In this document: positions 51,823 to 60,692 of the stretch, piece by piece
How the letters are laid out: every line of letters begins with the position of its first letter
Numbering within the stretch: the stretch's first letter is position 1
Origin: Oscillatoria sp. SIO1A7
GTDB taxonomy: Bacteria > Cyanobacteriota > Cyanobacteriia > Cyanobacteriales > Laspinemataceae
Length of the DNA: 64,000 nt
Assembly: GCA_010672965.1 (NCBI GenBank)
Contig: JAAHFN010000005.1
Location: forward strand, 354,796 to 418,795
Direction of reading: 5' to 3'
Notes under the pieces: model-generated
What the model saw: the letters and a program-made list of their open reading frames with translations, nothing else
Database searches by the model: none
What the model was told of the DNA's origin: nothing
Translations under genes and position numbers: made by a program

Positions 51823-52773
51823 ATGGCTCGATGTCCGGTTTGCAATAGCGAGTATATTTCAGGAGAGAGCGATCGCTGCTCGGTTTGTAATTGGGATTTG
51901 AAGTCTTATCCCTTGCCGCGCACGGGGAAGTTTCGCAAAATTTTTCAGGAAAAAGAGCGTTCCTATCTGGAATGGGCTCGCCATGCTTGGCAGCGTCTGG
52001 GGGAGGAGCGATCGCTTCTGGAAGAATCTGCCCATTTGCCCCATTCGGGAAAAATGCCAAATCTGGAGGCGGAGCTTAATGAGTTGCGATCGCAGATGAA
52101 ACAAGCAGCAGCAGAAACAAATGCCTTGCGAGCCGAGCTAGCAGCGGCAAAACAGGATAGAGCTTTTTTAACTTCTCAGATCGAATGGATTTTCGCTCGC
52201 TTGGAGGCGGTCAATCTGGAGGAGATGCAGGAAGGCATCTGGCAACTGCAAGAATGGGCAAATGCTATTTATGACGACCAAATTTATAACAATCAAATTC
52301 ACAACGAACAACCGGAAAGCTATCTAAGTTCTGAAGTGGGGATAGACTACTCTCCTTTAGAGAAACTTCTCGGGTCGGGGACATGGCGCAAGGCCGACGA
52401 ACTGACTTGGCAGATAATGCTCGAAGTCGCTAACCGAGAGGCAGAAGGTTGGTTGAGAATAGAAGATATTGAAGCTTTTCCTAGTACCGACCTGGGAACT
52501 ATTAACTGGCTGTGGGAATATTACAGCAGCGGGCGCTTTGGCTGTAGCGTTCAGCAGCGCATTTGGGAAACTGCTGCCAAAGACTACACGGAATTTTGCG
52601 ATCGCGTCGGCTGGCGGGTAAAAGAAAATTGGCTTTACTATGAAGATCTAAACTGCTCCCTTAATAGCCCTGAAGGTTATTTACCAATTATAGCTTGGCG
52701 AAAGCGCTCTTGTTACGGAGTTGGCAGTATCAGCGCCGGGGAAACTATGGCAGCTCTGCTCTCTAGATTTTGA
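51823..52773 (+). CDS. Zinc-ribbon / GUN4 domain protein
   Basis: 316 residues. N-terminal zinc ribbon with Cys4, Cys7, Cys19 and Cys22. A coiled coil (about 75-135) follows. The C-terminal GUN4 domain (about 168-300) has SPLEKLLGSGTWRKADELTWQIMLEVANREAEGWLRIEDIEAFPSTDLGTINWLWEYYS. GUN4 binds porphyrins and stimulates Mg-chelatase in the classical protein; multi-domain GUN4 proteins like this are thought to be sensors. No promoter space: a tandem repeat array directly precedes the start. Confidence 0.92.
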   Translation: MARCPVCNSEYISGESDRCSVCNWDLKSYPLPRTGKFRKIFQEKERSYLEWARHAWQRLGEERSLLEESAHLPHSGKMPNLEAELNELRSQMKQAAAETNALRAELAAAKQDRAFLTSQIEWIFARLEAVNLEEMQEGIWQLQEWANAIYDDQIYNNQIHNEQPESYLSSEVGIDYSPLEKLLGSGTWRKADELTWQIMLEVANREAEGWLRIEDIEAFPSTDLGTINWLWEYYSSGRFGCSVQQRIWETAAKDYTEFCDRVGWRVKENWLYYEDLNCSLNSPEGYLPIIAWRKRSCYGVGSISAGETMAALLSRF

Positions 52774-52781
52774 ACTTGCCC

Positions 52782-52819
52782 AGAAACCCGGTTTTTTTGA
52801 TTTGAAAAACCGGGTTTCT
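52782..52819. terminator. Bidirectional hairpin (AAACCCGG family) after the GUN4 gene
   Basis: AGAAACCCGGTTTTTT / AAAAACCGGGTTTCT stem between convergent genes. Confidence 0.7.
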
Positions 52820-52866
52820 CAAAACTCCAATGCCCCATGATGCCCAATGCCCAATTCCCAATTCCC

Positions 52867-54297
52867 TTAATTCAGCATTTCTTTTACGCGAAAAGCGAGA
52901 TAAGCTTCCAGTTGCGAGAGGGGAGCGGAGCCTTCGGCAAAGCGAGCAAAGCTAAGCATAGTTGGCAAGTCTTCGGCATCTCGCAGTCCCACGGTCGGAA
53001 TCGCCGGACTCAACTGGCGCAGGTAAAAATCTTCGGCATCAAATACGGGATTGCAATGAATAATAGAAGTTCGTATCTTGGGGTCGAGCTTGTCGCGATA
53101 GATTCGCAAAACTTCGGCAGCACCGCGAGGCGGATCGTTGTCGCAGGCATCAGAAATAATAACTATTAAATCAGGATTCCAGTCCAGAGCATCTAGCAGG
53201 GGCTCTGCTATATTTGTTTGTCCCCGAGCCCGCACCAAGATAGGATCTTCTACGGGCAAAGTCCAAAAGGCGCGATATTCTTTCGATGCCGCTTGTAATA
53301 AATAATGTCCTGCTAGAGCGACGCCGAGAGGACGACGGCGTTTTTCCGACGAGCCAGAAGCAGAGTAGCTGCAATCGAGAACGGCGGCAACGCGCTCTAA
53401 TTGTTGAAAGGGCGATACTTTCAAGCAGTTCTGCGCCGATCGCTCTAAGGCGGAATGCAAAATATCCCGGCGCTTTTGGCGATCTCCAAGAGCTAAAGAC
53501 AAAACATAAAGAGCCAAACGAGTTAGGGGCATTCGTCCCAAATCTACTTTTACTTCAATATCGCCAGCGCGCTTGGCCGATTCCTGGAAGCGCAGTTTCT
53601 CTATTTTGGTCATCATCGGTTGGATGCGATATAAAAAAACATCTCGCGGAATATCGTGTTTGGCGGCGAATCCCTCGGCAACAGTTAGGGGCAAGCGGTA
53701 AACTGCTTCGCGATCGTAGCGAGCTTTGCGAAAAACCTCGAATAGTTCTGTTTCATAGGCGCGCTGCTGCCAGTGACGAAACAAAAATAATCCCAACTCC
53801 CCGGCCAGATTGAGGTGATTGTGAATGGCGATCGCGCGGACTTTGGAGCGATATTTTACCGCGTGAAAGCTCATATCTTCCCTTTGCTTGATGTAATCCC
53901 GGGCTATAGCACGGCTGCGACGGTTATTAATCCGTCGCTGGCGCATCTCCACCAAAAGTCGCCAAGCCCTTTGGGGAGGCATCCGATTTAGAGTAGCAGC
54001 AATTAGCGCCCCTTCTTCAGCGCGATGTTCTGGCAAGGTCTCTTTTCCCGTCGCTAGCAACTTGAGAATAATCTGAGCTTGATTAAAATGATTGATGCCC
54101 GCTGCCAGAGTGCGAGCGTATAGGAGGCGATAATTTCCTAAAATATAGTCGTGGAGAAAGTCTATAGAAACTCCTCCTCCCCAAGCATCGCTATAAAATT
54201 CTTGCTGCCCCGTGCAAGCGAAGCAGGCATTAACAAACATTACCATGTCTTCTCTGGCAATTTTTGCTAGTTGACGAGACCAAGTGTTATTGGGCAT
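52867..54297 (-). CDS. vWA protein with N-terminal helical domain, Ro/TROVE-like
   Basis: 476 residues. The N-terminal about 290 residues are all-helical and rich in Arg (RIQPMMTKIEKLRFQESAKRAGDI). The C-terminal vWA domain shows MIDAS residues in VLDCSYSASGSSE (DxSxS), GQTNIAEPL (Thr) and IISDACDND (Asp). This resembles the HEAT-ring plus vWA architecture of Ro60/Rsr proteins that bind Y RNAs, but the match is by layout and not by clear TROVE motifs. Alternative: another vWA regulator. It is preceded by a heptanucleotide array and a strong hairpin (54444-54528). Confidence 0.65.
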   Translation of the reverse strand: MPNNTWSRQLAKIAREDMVMFVNACFACTGQQEFYSDAWGGGVSIDFLHDYILGNYRLLYARTLAAGINHFNQAQIILKLLATGKETLPEHRAEEGALIAATLNRMPPQRAWRLLVEMRQRRINNRRSRAIARDYIKQREDMSFHAVKYRSKVRAIAIHNHLNLAGELGLFLFRHWQQRAYETELFEVFRKARYDREAVYRLPLTVAEGFAAKHDIPRDVFLYRIQPMMTKIEKLRFQESAKRAGDIEVKVDLGRMPLTRLALYVLSLALGDRQKRRDILHSALERSAQNCLKVSPFQQLERVAAVLDCSYSASGSSEKRRRPLGVALAGHYLLQAASKEYRAFWTLPVEDPILVRARGQTNIAEPLLDALDWNPDLIVIISDACDNDPPRGAAEVLRIYRDKLDPKIRTSIIHCNPVFDAEDFYLRQLSPAIPTVGLRDAEDLPTMLSFARFAEGSAPLSQLEAYLAFRVKEMLN

Positions 54298-54299
54298 GG

Positions 54300-54350
54300 G
54301 GCATTGGGCATTGGGAAGGGTGTAGGGTGTAGGGTGTAGGGTGTAGGTAT
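54300..54350. repeat. Heptanucleotide arrays (GGGCATT, then GTAGGGT)
   Basis: 7-bp units right at the start codon of the vWA gene (complement of ATGCCCA). Confidence 0.9.
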
Positions 54351-54443
54351 AAGAAGGAGGAGACTAAAAGCCTAGTTTCCGCCTACACACTACACCCCTA
54401 CGCCTGTAGGGACTATTCGTTATTGAAAAATTATATGTAAGAG

Positions 54444-54528
54444 ACCCACCAACACCGCCCGCAGGAGGAGAACCTACCTTCTATTCCCCTCCTGGGAGCC
54501 CTCCTGCGGGCGGTGTTGGTGGGTTGAA
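54444..54528. repeat. Strong inverted repeat (ACCCACCAACACCGCCCGCAGGAGG)
   Basis: 25-bp arms ACCCACCAACACCGCCCGCA.. and the exact complement ending ..TGTTGGTGGGT; loop contains the family J sequence CCCCTCCTGGGAG. No gene lies in 54298-54847. Confidence 0.85.
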
Positions 54529-54847
54529 AGTATGTCCTGAGCCGGTCGTTGGGTCGAATAAAGCACATTAATTTATATAGATATAGAACGAATAATCCCT
54601 GCCCTAAGCCTGGGGTGTTTCCCTCAAAACTCAAACCTCAAACTTCAAAACTTAAAAATCAAACCTCTCAAGCTAAGAACTTAAAACTCAAAACTTAAAA
54701 CTCAAAACTCAAGAAAAGGGGGCTAGAAAGGGGAATGGCAGTGCGACTAGCTAGCTTAGCTTCATAGGCTATATTCGGAAGTCGCACTAGAGTCCCGCTT
54801 TCCAGCTCGGTCTAGGATAGCACGGGTTTGCGCTTGATTGGCAACTA

Positions 54848-55954
54848 TCAGCGCCCGCTGCGCTTGTCAATCATGTCAGCCAAGAGGGCAAACATTGCTA
54901 ATTGAGTAAAAGTAACTAAAAGAATGACGGTTTTGTCGGTTAAATTTTGTTCTACGAAGATATCGCGCACCAGAGCGATCGCAAAACCGACAAAGAAAAA
55001 TCCGGCGACGGGCATAAAGACTCTCATCGGCGCAAAGTAGGTGCCGGTGCGGAGGACTATTTGCAGAAAGCGCAAGGTATCGCGAATCGGTTTAATCTTG
55101 CTTTTGCCCAAGCGGGCATGGTAGTCTATCGGCTCGTAGCGAACTATATAATAATTGGTCAGCATAGCAATAGTGATGGTGGTGGTGAAGCTGAAGTTAT
55201 CGGGGAGAATATTGATAAATTTTTCGACCACGCTTTTGCGAAAGACGCGCAGGCCGCTGTTTAAGTCGGGGATGCGAGATTTGGTGACCCACTGGGCGAA
55301 GCGAACCAAAAACCATTTGGGAATTTTGCGCAGGGTTGGATAGCTGACATTGGCACCGATGCGGGCACCGACAACCATATCGGCTTCCCGAGCCAAAGCC
55401 ACTAATTCGGGAATGCGATCGTTGGGATAAGTGCTATCGGCGTCGGTAATAACAATTAAAGGATACTTGGCTTGTCGGATGCCGGTTTTTAGAGCAGCGC
55501 CATATCCCAGATTGCGATCGTGTTGTATGACGCGCAGATTATTTGCTTTGGGCATTGGCAACTCCCCTCTCCTCCCCTCCTGGGAGGGGCTAGGGGTGGG
55601 TTCCTCCTGGGAGGGGCTAGGGGTGGGTTGGAGGGATTGGGGATGGGTGGCATTGGGAATTGGCAGCGGGGAAGCGGGGGAGGGAGGAAACTCTGGAGCG
55701 GGAGAGTTGTCGAGAGAATTGCGATCGCTTTCGCCCTGGATAGGAAAATCGCCCTTGGGCGTCTGGGCAGGAGAATCGATAATAGCGCGCAGGATTTCCC
55801 CAGTGCGATCGCTAGAGCCATCATTGACCGCGATAATCTCGTATTCGCAGCCAACGGCGCTGAGAATTTCCTGGAGATGCTCCAGAGTCTTGGCAATGCT
55901 CAACTCTTCGTTATAAACTGGAATAACCACGGAAAAAGGGGAGTCTGCTACCAT
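54848..55954 (-). CDS. Family 2 glycosyltransferase, polyprenyl-phosphate sugar transferase type
   Basis: 368 residues. GT-A motifs: VIPVYNEELSI, NDGSSDRTG, VITDADSTYPNDRIPELV (DxD region), and GLRVFRKSV. Two C-terminal membrane helices (about 310-355). It resembles DPM1-like enzymes that make polyprenyl-phosphate-sugar donors for GT39/GT-C enzymes; two candidate GT-C proteins are next to it. Residues about 68-155 are a Pro/Ser-rich insertion between the strand with NDGSSDRT and the core, partly encoded by a family J palindrome (PTPSPSQE repeats). Divergent from the membrane protein gene at 56528. Confidence 0.92.
   Translation of the reverse strand: MVADSPFSVVIPVYNEELSIAKTLEHLQEILSAVGCEYEIIAVNDGSSDRTGEILRAIIDSPAQTPKGDFPIQGESDRNSLDNSPAPEFPPSPASPLPIPNATHPQSLQPTPSPSQEEPTPSPSQEGRRGELPMPKANNLRVIQHDRNLGYGAALKTGIRQAKYPLIVITDADSTYPNDRIPELVALAREADMVVGARIGANVSYPTLRKIPKWFLVRFAQWVTKSRIPDLNSGLRVFRKSVVEKFINILPDNFSFTTTITIAMLTNYYIVRYEPIDYHARLGKSKIKPIRDTLRFLQIVLRTGTYFAPMRVFMPVAGFFFVGFAIALVRDIFVEQNLTDKTVILLVTFTQLAMFALLADMIDKRSGR
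55569..55632. repeat. Family J palindrome inside the GT2 coding sequence
   Basis: CTCCTGGGAGGGGCTAGGGGTGGGTT occurs twice in tandem, encoding PTPSPSQEE/PTPSPSQEG. In frame. Confidence 0.88.
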
Positions 55955-56003
55955 TTTTAAATTTAATTAGGGCGTAGGGTATAGGTAGGCAAAATATACT
56001 TTT

Positions 56004-56135
56004 ACCATTTCTGTGTGAAGATGCAACAAATCCGCCGTTCGGGCGATCGCGGAGTCGTAGGCGTAGCCTGCCCTCTGGGGCATAGCCTAGTCCGTTGGGC
56101 AACGACCAAGCGATCGCCCGAACGGCGGATAAAGA
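56004..56135. repeat. MITE-like element, family G, copy 3 (right end missing)
   Basis: ACCATTTCTGTGTGAAGATGC at the left, CCGTTCGGGCGATCGC/GCGATCGCCCGAACGG core, breaking off at GGATAAAG where the GTAGGTTGGG hairpin begins. Confidence 0.78.
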
Positions 56136-56137
56136 AT

Positions 56138-56210
56138 GTAGGTTGGGTTGAGGAACGAAACCCAACGTAACGGTTGGTATAGTTGGGTTTCGTTCCTCAA
56201 CCCAACCTAC
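56138..56210. repeat. GTAGGTTGGGTTGAGGAACG hairpin
   Basis: GTAGGTTGGGTTGAGGAACG...CGTTCCTCAACCCAACCTAC, a near-perfect 30-bp stem. Confidence 0.9.
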
Positions 56211-56268
56211 AATTTTAATGCGGACAGTCCAGTAGGGTGTAGGTAGGCAAAATATATTTTGCCTACTT

Positions 56269-56418
56269 ATATCAAATCCGCGTAGTTGTTCCACACAATT
56301 TGTAACCCCCCGTAGGACGGGCGTCCCGCCTGTCCGCCAGCCCCGGGGAGGGACAGGCGGAACGCCCGTCCTACGGGAGGCTCGACTTGTTTTTAGGGCG
56401 ATTAATCGGATTTGATAT
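56269..56418. repeat. MITE-like element, family B, copy 4
   Basis: ATATCAAATCCGCG...ATCGGATTTGATAT, 150 bp with the GTAGGACGGGCGTCC/GGACGCCC-type core. Confidence 0.88.
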
Positions 56419-56527
56419 TATGCCCTACCTACACCCTAAAACCAAACGTCCAACACGATCCCCAGCAGGCGAAAATTGCCAAGCCTATCCGTAGGAGAAT
56501 TGCGCCAATTTTTTAACAGCACCTATT

Positions 56528-58438
56528 TTGACCAACTCTAAATCATCTCTCATATTTTGGTTGAGTCTGAGCCTGAGCTTCGCCGGGGTTTATGCCCTAA
56601 TGGCATTACAGCGAAGCTTCATCCCCTACCTAATACAAGACGACGCGAGGCAGCATGTTTTTTGGATGCAGCGGTTTGTAGATCCAGATTTATTCCCCAA
56701 CGATTTAATCGCCGATTATTTCCAGTCCGTCGCCCCCGCTGGATACACCTCACTCTATAAATTGCTGGCTTGGGCAGGGGTGAATCCCCTACTATCGAGC
56801 AAGCTTTTGCCCTTAGTCTTGGGGCTGATAATGACGGCCTATGCTTTTGGAGTTTGCCTCGAATTATTACCAGTTCCCTTGGCTGGTTTCATAGCAACTA
56901 TACTGCTAAATCAATGTCTCTGGATGCAGGATGGGTTGATTTCGGCAACGCCGAAAGCATTTGTTTATCCTCTCTTGATGCCCGTTTTATATTATTGGCT
57001 TAGGAAAAAGCTACTAGCTACTAGCATAGCCTTGATTCTATTAGGACTTTTTTATCCTCAAGGAGTGCTAATTGGCGCCGGTGTTTTTGCGCTCCAATTG
57101 GTGCAGTGGCAAAACGGTCGCCCCTGCCCGAGCCGAAATCGACGGGATTATCTACTAAGCGGGATTGGCTTAGGGGTTGCTTTCTTGGTTTTATTGCCTT
57201 ATGCTTTAACTGCTTCTGATTTTGGGCCAACGATCGCCGCCTTCCAAGCCAAGCAATTACCAGAATTTTTGCCCGGAGGCCGCACGGAATTTTTTATAAA
57301 CGACCCTTGGCGATTTTGGTTTAGCAGTCGCGGCGGCCTTCGCCTTTCCTTAGAACCGCCCTTAATGGCTTTTGGAATATTACTGCCGCTATTGCTAGGA
57401 TTATCCCTGGGTCAAAAGAAAGCTCTATTTTACCAGCGCTTTCCTTTGGTGCAAAAAGTCAGCAGCAAGATTAAGATTTTATGGCAGCTCCTCCTGTCAT
57501 CTCTTGTCCTATTTTTCGCCGCCCACGCCCTCCTCTTTGCCCTCCATCTCCCCAGCCGATATACTCAGCATAGCCTCAGAATTGTCATAGCGATCGCTGC
57601 TGGTATTGTACTAACCATAGTCTTGGATTCTCTCTTATTCTCAAATTATAATAAGGCGACTTCTGGTAATAAAAGTAACCTCTTGAGCGCGATCGAAGAG
57701 CGACGGCCCAAAGTCACCTCCTGGGAGGGGTTAGGGGTGGGTCGAGGGGGTTGGGGAGTGGGTACTCCGACAGAGGAAAAACCCACCCCCAACCCCTCCC
57801 AGCCCACCTCTAGCCCCTCCCAGGAGGGGAATAAAGGGTGGGTTTCCCAGAAGTCTTCTAAGCAAAGTATCTGGCGTTTTGGCAACCAATTCTGGCGCTT
57901 GGCGATCGCCCTAGCTCTATTTTCCTTTTTAATCTTCTATCCTATTTCTCTGAAAAAATTTCCTTGGACGGGTTACGTCGTCGGTGACGCCCCTTCCTTA
58001 TATAAGTTTCTACAGCAGCAACCCAAAGACAGCCTTATCGCCTCCCTCTCGGAAGAAGCAAATAACCTCCCTGCATTTGCTGGGCGCTCTATTTTAGTCG
58101 GTCGAGAATATGCCATACCCTATCATCTGGGTTATTACAATGAGTTTCGACAGCGAACGATCGCCTTAATTCAAGCCCAATACAGTCCCGACTTAGCAGA
58201 TGCCCGAAAGCAGATCGAAAAATACGGTATCGATTTGTGGCTGATAGACCGAGGCGCTTTTTCTGGAGAATATATTGCAGCCAATCGCTGGCTAAGCCAA
58301 TATCGGGTCGCTGCAGAAGCGATCGCCAGCTTATCCCAAGGCAGCCAACCAGCACTAGCCGCCCAAGTCGAGCCCTGTTCTGTTTTTCAGAGCGATCGCT
58401 TTTTAGTCCTAGAAGCAGATTGTATTATTCAGCAGTAA
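56528..58438 (+). CDS. Polytopic membrane protein, GT-C glycosyltransferase-like
   Basis: 636 residues from a TTG start; about ten hydrophobic helices with a large final soluble region. After the first helix, IPYLIQDDARQHVFWMQRFVDPDLFPND has the acidic pair typical of the first loop of GT-C enzymes. The C-terminal about 150 residues (SLYKFLQQQPKDSLIASLS...) are probably periplasmic. Residues about 396-434 are an in-frame insertion of a family J palindrome (WEGLGVGRGGWGVGTP...PTPNPSQ..SSPSQEG), falling in a loop between two helices. Divergent from the GT2 gene and followed by a GT39 gene. Exact substrate unknown. Confidence 0.8.
   Translation: MTNSKSSLIFWLSLSLSFAGVYALMALQRSFIPYLIQDDARQHVFWMQRFVDPDLFPNDLIADYFQSVAPAGYTSLYKLLAWAGVNPLLSSKLLPLVLGLIMTAYAFGVCLELLPVPLAGFIATILLNQCLWMQDGLISATPKAFVYPLLMPVLYYWLRKKLLATSIALILLGLFYPQGVLIGAGVFALQLVQWQNGRPCPSRNRRDYLLSGIGLGVAFLVLLPYALTASDFGPTIAAFQAKQLPEFLPGGRTEFFINDPWRFWFSSRGGLRLSLEPPLMAFGILLPLLLGLSLGQKKALFYQRFPLVQKVSSKIKILWQLLLSSLVLFFAAHALLFALHLPSRYTQHSLRIVIAIAAGIVLTIVLDSLLFSNYNKATSGNKSNLLSAIEERRPKVTSWEGLGVGRGGWGVGTPTEEKPTPNPSQPTSSPSQEGNKGWVSQKSSKQSIWRFGNQFWRLAIALALFSFLIFYPISLKKFPWTGYVVGDAPSLYKFLQQQPKDSLIASLSEEANNLPAFAGRSILVGREYAIPYHLGYYNEFRQRTIALIQAQYSPDLADARKQIEKYGIDLWLIDRGAFSGEYIAANRWLSQYRVAAEAIASLSQGSQPALAAQVEPCSVFQSDRFLVLEADCIIQQ
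57715..57831. repeat. Family J palindrome inside the GT-C-like coding sequence
   Basis: 117 bp (39 codons) starting CACCTCCTGGGAGGGG and ending CCCCTCCCAGGAGG, with nested ACCCACCCC arms. Frame is kept. Confidence 0.9.
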
Positions 58439-58449
58439 GCGGTTAGCTC

Positions 58450-58740
58450 TCAGCGGAAGAGGCAGAGGACAAGGGGACATGGGGACCGGGGAACATGGAC
58501 TGTGGGGACTGTGGGGACTGTGGGGAGAATTTTCTCTGGTTCTTCCCACTCTTCCCACCCTTCCCACCCTTCCCCATCTCTCCCCAAGGTTCTTCCCACC
58601 CCTCCCACCCTTCCGACCCTTCCCCATCTCTCCCCATGCCCAATGCCCAATGCCCAATGCCCAATTCCGCTCTTCCCAATGCCCCATGCCCCATGCCCAA
58701 TGGGCAGGTATGGCGCCCAATGCCCCATGCCCAATTCCGC
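58450..58740. repeat. Simple repeats in the gap before the GT39 gene
   Basis: Arrays of CTGTGGGGA, CTTCCCACC and GCCCAAT units. Three frames are open through them because the repeats contain no stops; none looks like protein. Confidence 0.9.
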
Positions 58741-58747
58741 TCTTCCC

Positions 58748-60430
58748 ATGAAAACTAATCTATTTTCCGATTCTCGCTGGTTTCGGATCTTAATTCTCGC
58801 AACCATCGTCCTGGGTGTTTTTTTTCGCTTTGCCAACTTGGACAAAAAGATTTACTGGATTGATGAGGTTCACTCTTCCCTGAGAGTAGCTGGCTATCAC
58901 AAACAAGAATTTGTGGATAAAGCCCCTGCCGGACGCATTCTCACTATTGAAGAATTGCACCAATTCCAGGGTCTTTCTCCAGACAGAGGCTGGGGGGATA
59001 CGATTAATGCTTTAGCAGGCAATGCCGAACATACCCCTTTATATTATGTAATGACTCGAATTTGGATGCAGTTGTTTGGCAGCTCTCCCACCGTTACTAG
59101 AAGTTTGGCGGCAGTTATTAGCTTGCTAGTATTTCCTTGCCTATATTGGCTCTGTTTGGAATTATTTCACTCGGCAATAGTGGGATGGATAGCAATAGCC
59201 CTGGTTGCCGTTTCTCCCTTGCACGTCCTCTATGCCCAAGAAGCTCGGCAATATAGTTTGTTTGCCGTAGCTGTTTTGCTTTCCAGCGCCGCCCTGCTGC
59301 GATCGCTGCGCCTCCAAGTCGAGTTTTCGCCCTTTATCCACACAATACTACCGCTACAGACTGCAACCCAGATACAGAAACAGACTATTTTTAATTGGAA
59401 ATTTTACCTGTCTAGCTGGGGAGTATATGCAGCTACTGTAGCTTTAAGTCTTTATTCTCATCTGATTTCCCTATTATTCTTAATCGGCCACGGCTTATAT
59501 GTAGCGATCGCATATCGCATCCCCCGGGCTTTAAAGAATTATGCGATCGCCTCCTGGATCGGCCTAATGACTCTGCTCCCCTGGGTAGTATTATATTTTA
59601 TCAATTCTAGTAAAATTGGAGGCTGGGTCAGCCGCGACATTCCTATAGAAAACTTAGTCAGAAGATGGGTTCTGAACCTGACTGCAGTTTTCTTAGATAT
59701 ACAAATTGGCAATCCCAACCAACTAATTAATGTAGAAACAGGGCAAGACCTGTCCCTAAATTATAGCAATCCTTGGTTATACGCAATTCCTCCGATTCTC
59801 ATCTTAGCGGCATATGCGACTTATTTTATCTGTCGTCGCGCTCCCAAGCAAAGATGGTTGTTTATCCTCACCTTAATTGGCACCACCAGCTTCGCGCTCA
59901 TGTTCCCAGATATTATCTCCGGCGGCCAGCGCTCCAGTATTGCTCGCTATCTTATGCCCGCATATTTAGGAATTGAAATTGCCGTAGCTTATCTGTTCGC
60001 GACTAAACTTCATGCTTATAGAGTTAGCAAGCTACAGCGGAGATTCTGGCAATTAGCATTTGTGGCTTTACTAGCTGGCGGCATTATCTCTTGTACCGTC
60101 AGTTCCCAAGCGGAAACCTGGTGGAATAAATATAGTTGCTATTACAACGCCGAAGTAGCTGGCATTATTAACCAAGCTAAAAAACCCCTGGTAATAGTGC
60201 CGCGAGAGCGAGTCAGTCGCCTGCTATCTTTGAGCTACAAGCTCGACCCAGAAACTAAATTGCTCTTAGTCGAAGGAACTAATCTGCCGCCCATTACCGA
60301 TGGATTTGACCAACTATTTTTATTCCGCACTTCTGCCGACTTGTATGAGGGAATCGAACAAAATAGCCCCTACCTGCTCCAGCCCCTTCATCCCTTCGGA
60401 CATATATGGCGTTTGGAAGCAAAAAATTAG
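58748..60430 (+). CDS. Glycosyltransferase family 39 protein (ArnT-like)
   Basis: 560 residues from the ATG at 58748; in-frame sequence upstream is simple repeat. TM1 (RILILATIVLGVFFRF) is followed by the catalytic loop IYWIDEVHSS with an acidic pair, then HTPLYYVMTRIWMQLFG..TVTRSLAAVISL, a classic GT39 signature. Eleven or so helices, then a periplasmic C-terminal domain (KPLVIVPRERVSRLLSL). It transfers a sugar from a polyprenyl-phosphate donor, probably that made by the neighbouring GT2 enzyme, at the outer face of the membrane. Confidence 0.9.
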   Translation: MKTNLFSDSRWFRILILATIVLGVFFRFANLDKKIYWIDEVHSSLRVAGYHKQEFVDKAPAGRILTIEELHQFQGLSPDRGWGDTINALAGNAEHTPLYYVMTRIWMQLFGSSPTVTRSLAAVISLLVFPCLYWLCLELFHSAIVGWIAIALVAVSPLHVLYAQEARQYSLFAVAVLLSSAALLRSLRLQVEFSPFIHTILPLQTATQIQKQTIFNWKFYLSSWGVYAATVALSLYSHLISLLFLIGHGLYVAIAYRIPRALKNYAIASWIGLMTLLPWVVLYFINSSKIGGWVSRDIPIENLVRRWVLNLTAVFLDIQIGNPNQLINVETGQDLSLNYSNPWLYAIPPILILAAYATYFICRRAPKQRWLFILTLIGTTSFALMFPDIISGGQRSSIARYLMPAYLGIEIAVAYLFATKLHAYRVSKLQRRFWQLAFVALLAGGIISCTVSSQAETWWNKYSCYYNAEVAGIINQAKKPLVIVPRERVSRLLSLSYKLDPETKLLLVEGTNLPPITDGFDQLFLFRTSADLYEGIEQNSPYLLQPLHPFGHIWRLEAKN

Positions 60431-60431
60431 G

Positions 60432-60464
60432 TATTGGGCATTGGGCATTGGGCATTGGGCATTG
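60432..60464. repeat. Heptanucleotide array (GGGCATT)
   Basis: Four to five 7-bp units directly after the GT39 stop. Confidence 0.9.
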
Positions 60465-60479
60465 GAGGAATTAAAAGTG

Positions 60480-60613
60480 ATATCAAATCCGGTTAAACAG
60501 TTACAATATTTATTTGTAGGGGTTCCCCGTGCCCGCCCCGGCCGCCCTGGTTGGTCTGGGGCGCTCCCGGGGAACCCCTACGGGATTTATGGGCAATTAA
60601 CCGGATTTGATAT
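60480..60613. repeat. MITE-like element, family B, copy 5
   Basis: ATATCAAATCCGGTTAA...TTAACCGGATTTGATAT, 134 bp; core GTAGGGGTTCCCCGTGCCC / GGGGAACCCCTAC. A TATTCAC heptanucleotide array follows at 60618-60680. Confidence 0.9.
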
Positions 60614-60646
60614 GAATAGTGAATAGTCATATGATTAGTTTTCTTA

Positions 60647-60677
<31 letters not shown>

Positions 60678-60692
60678 TTTCACAGTAGCTTG

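Noticed and set aside
58443..58758. Overlapping frames on both strands before the GT39 gene
   Set aside because: All run through simple repeats without stop codons; the GT39 protein starts sensibly at 58748.
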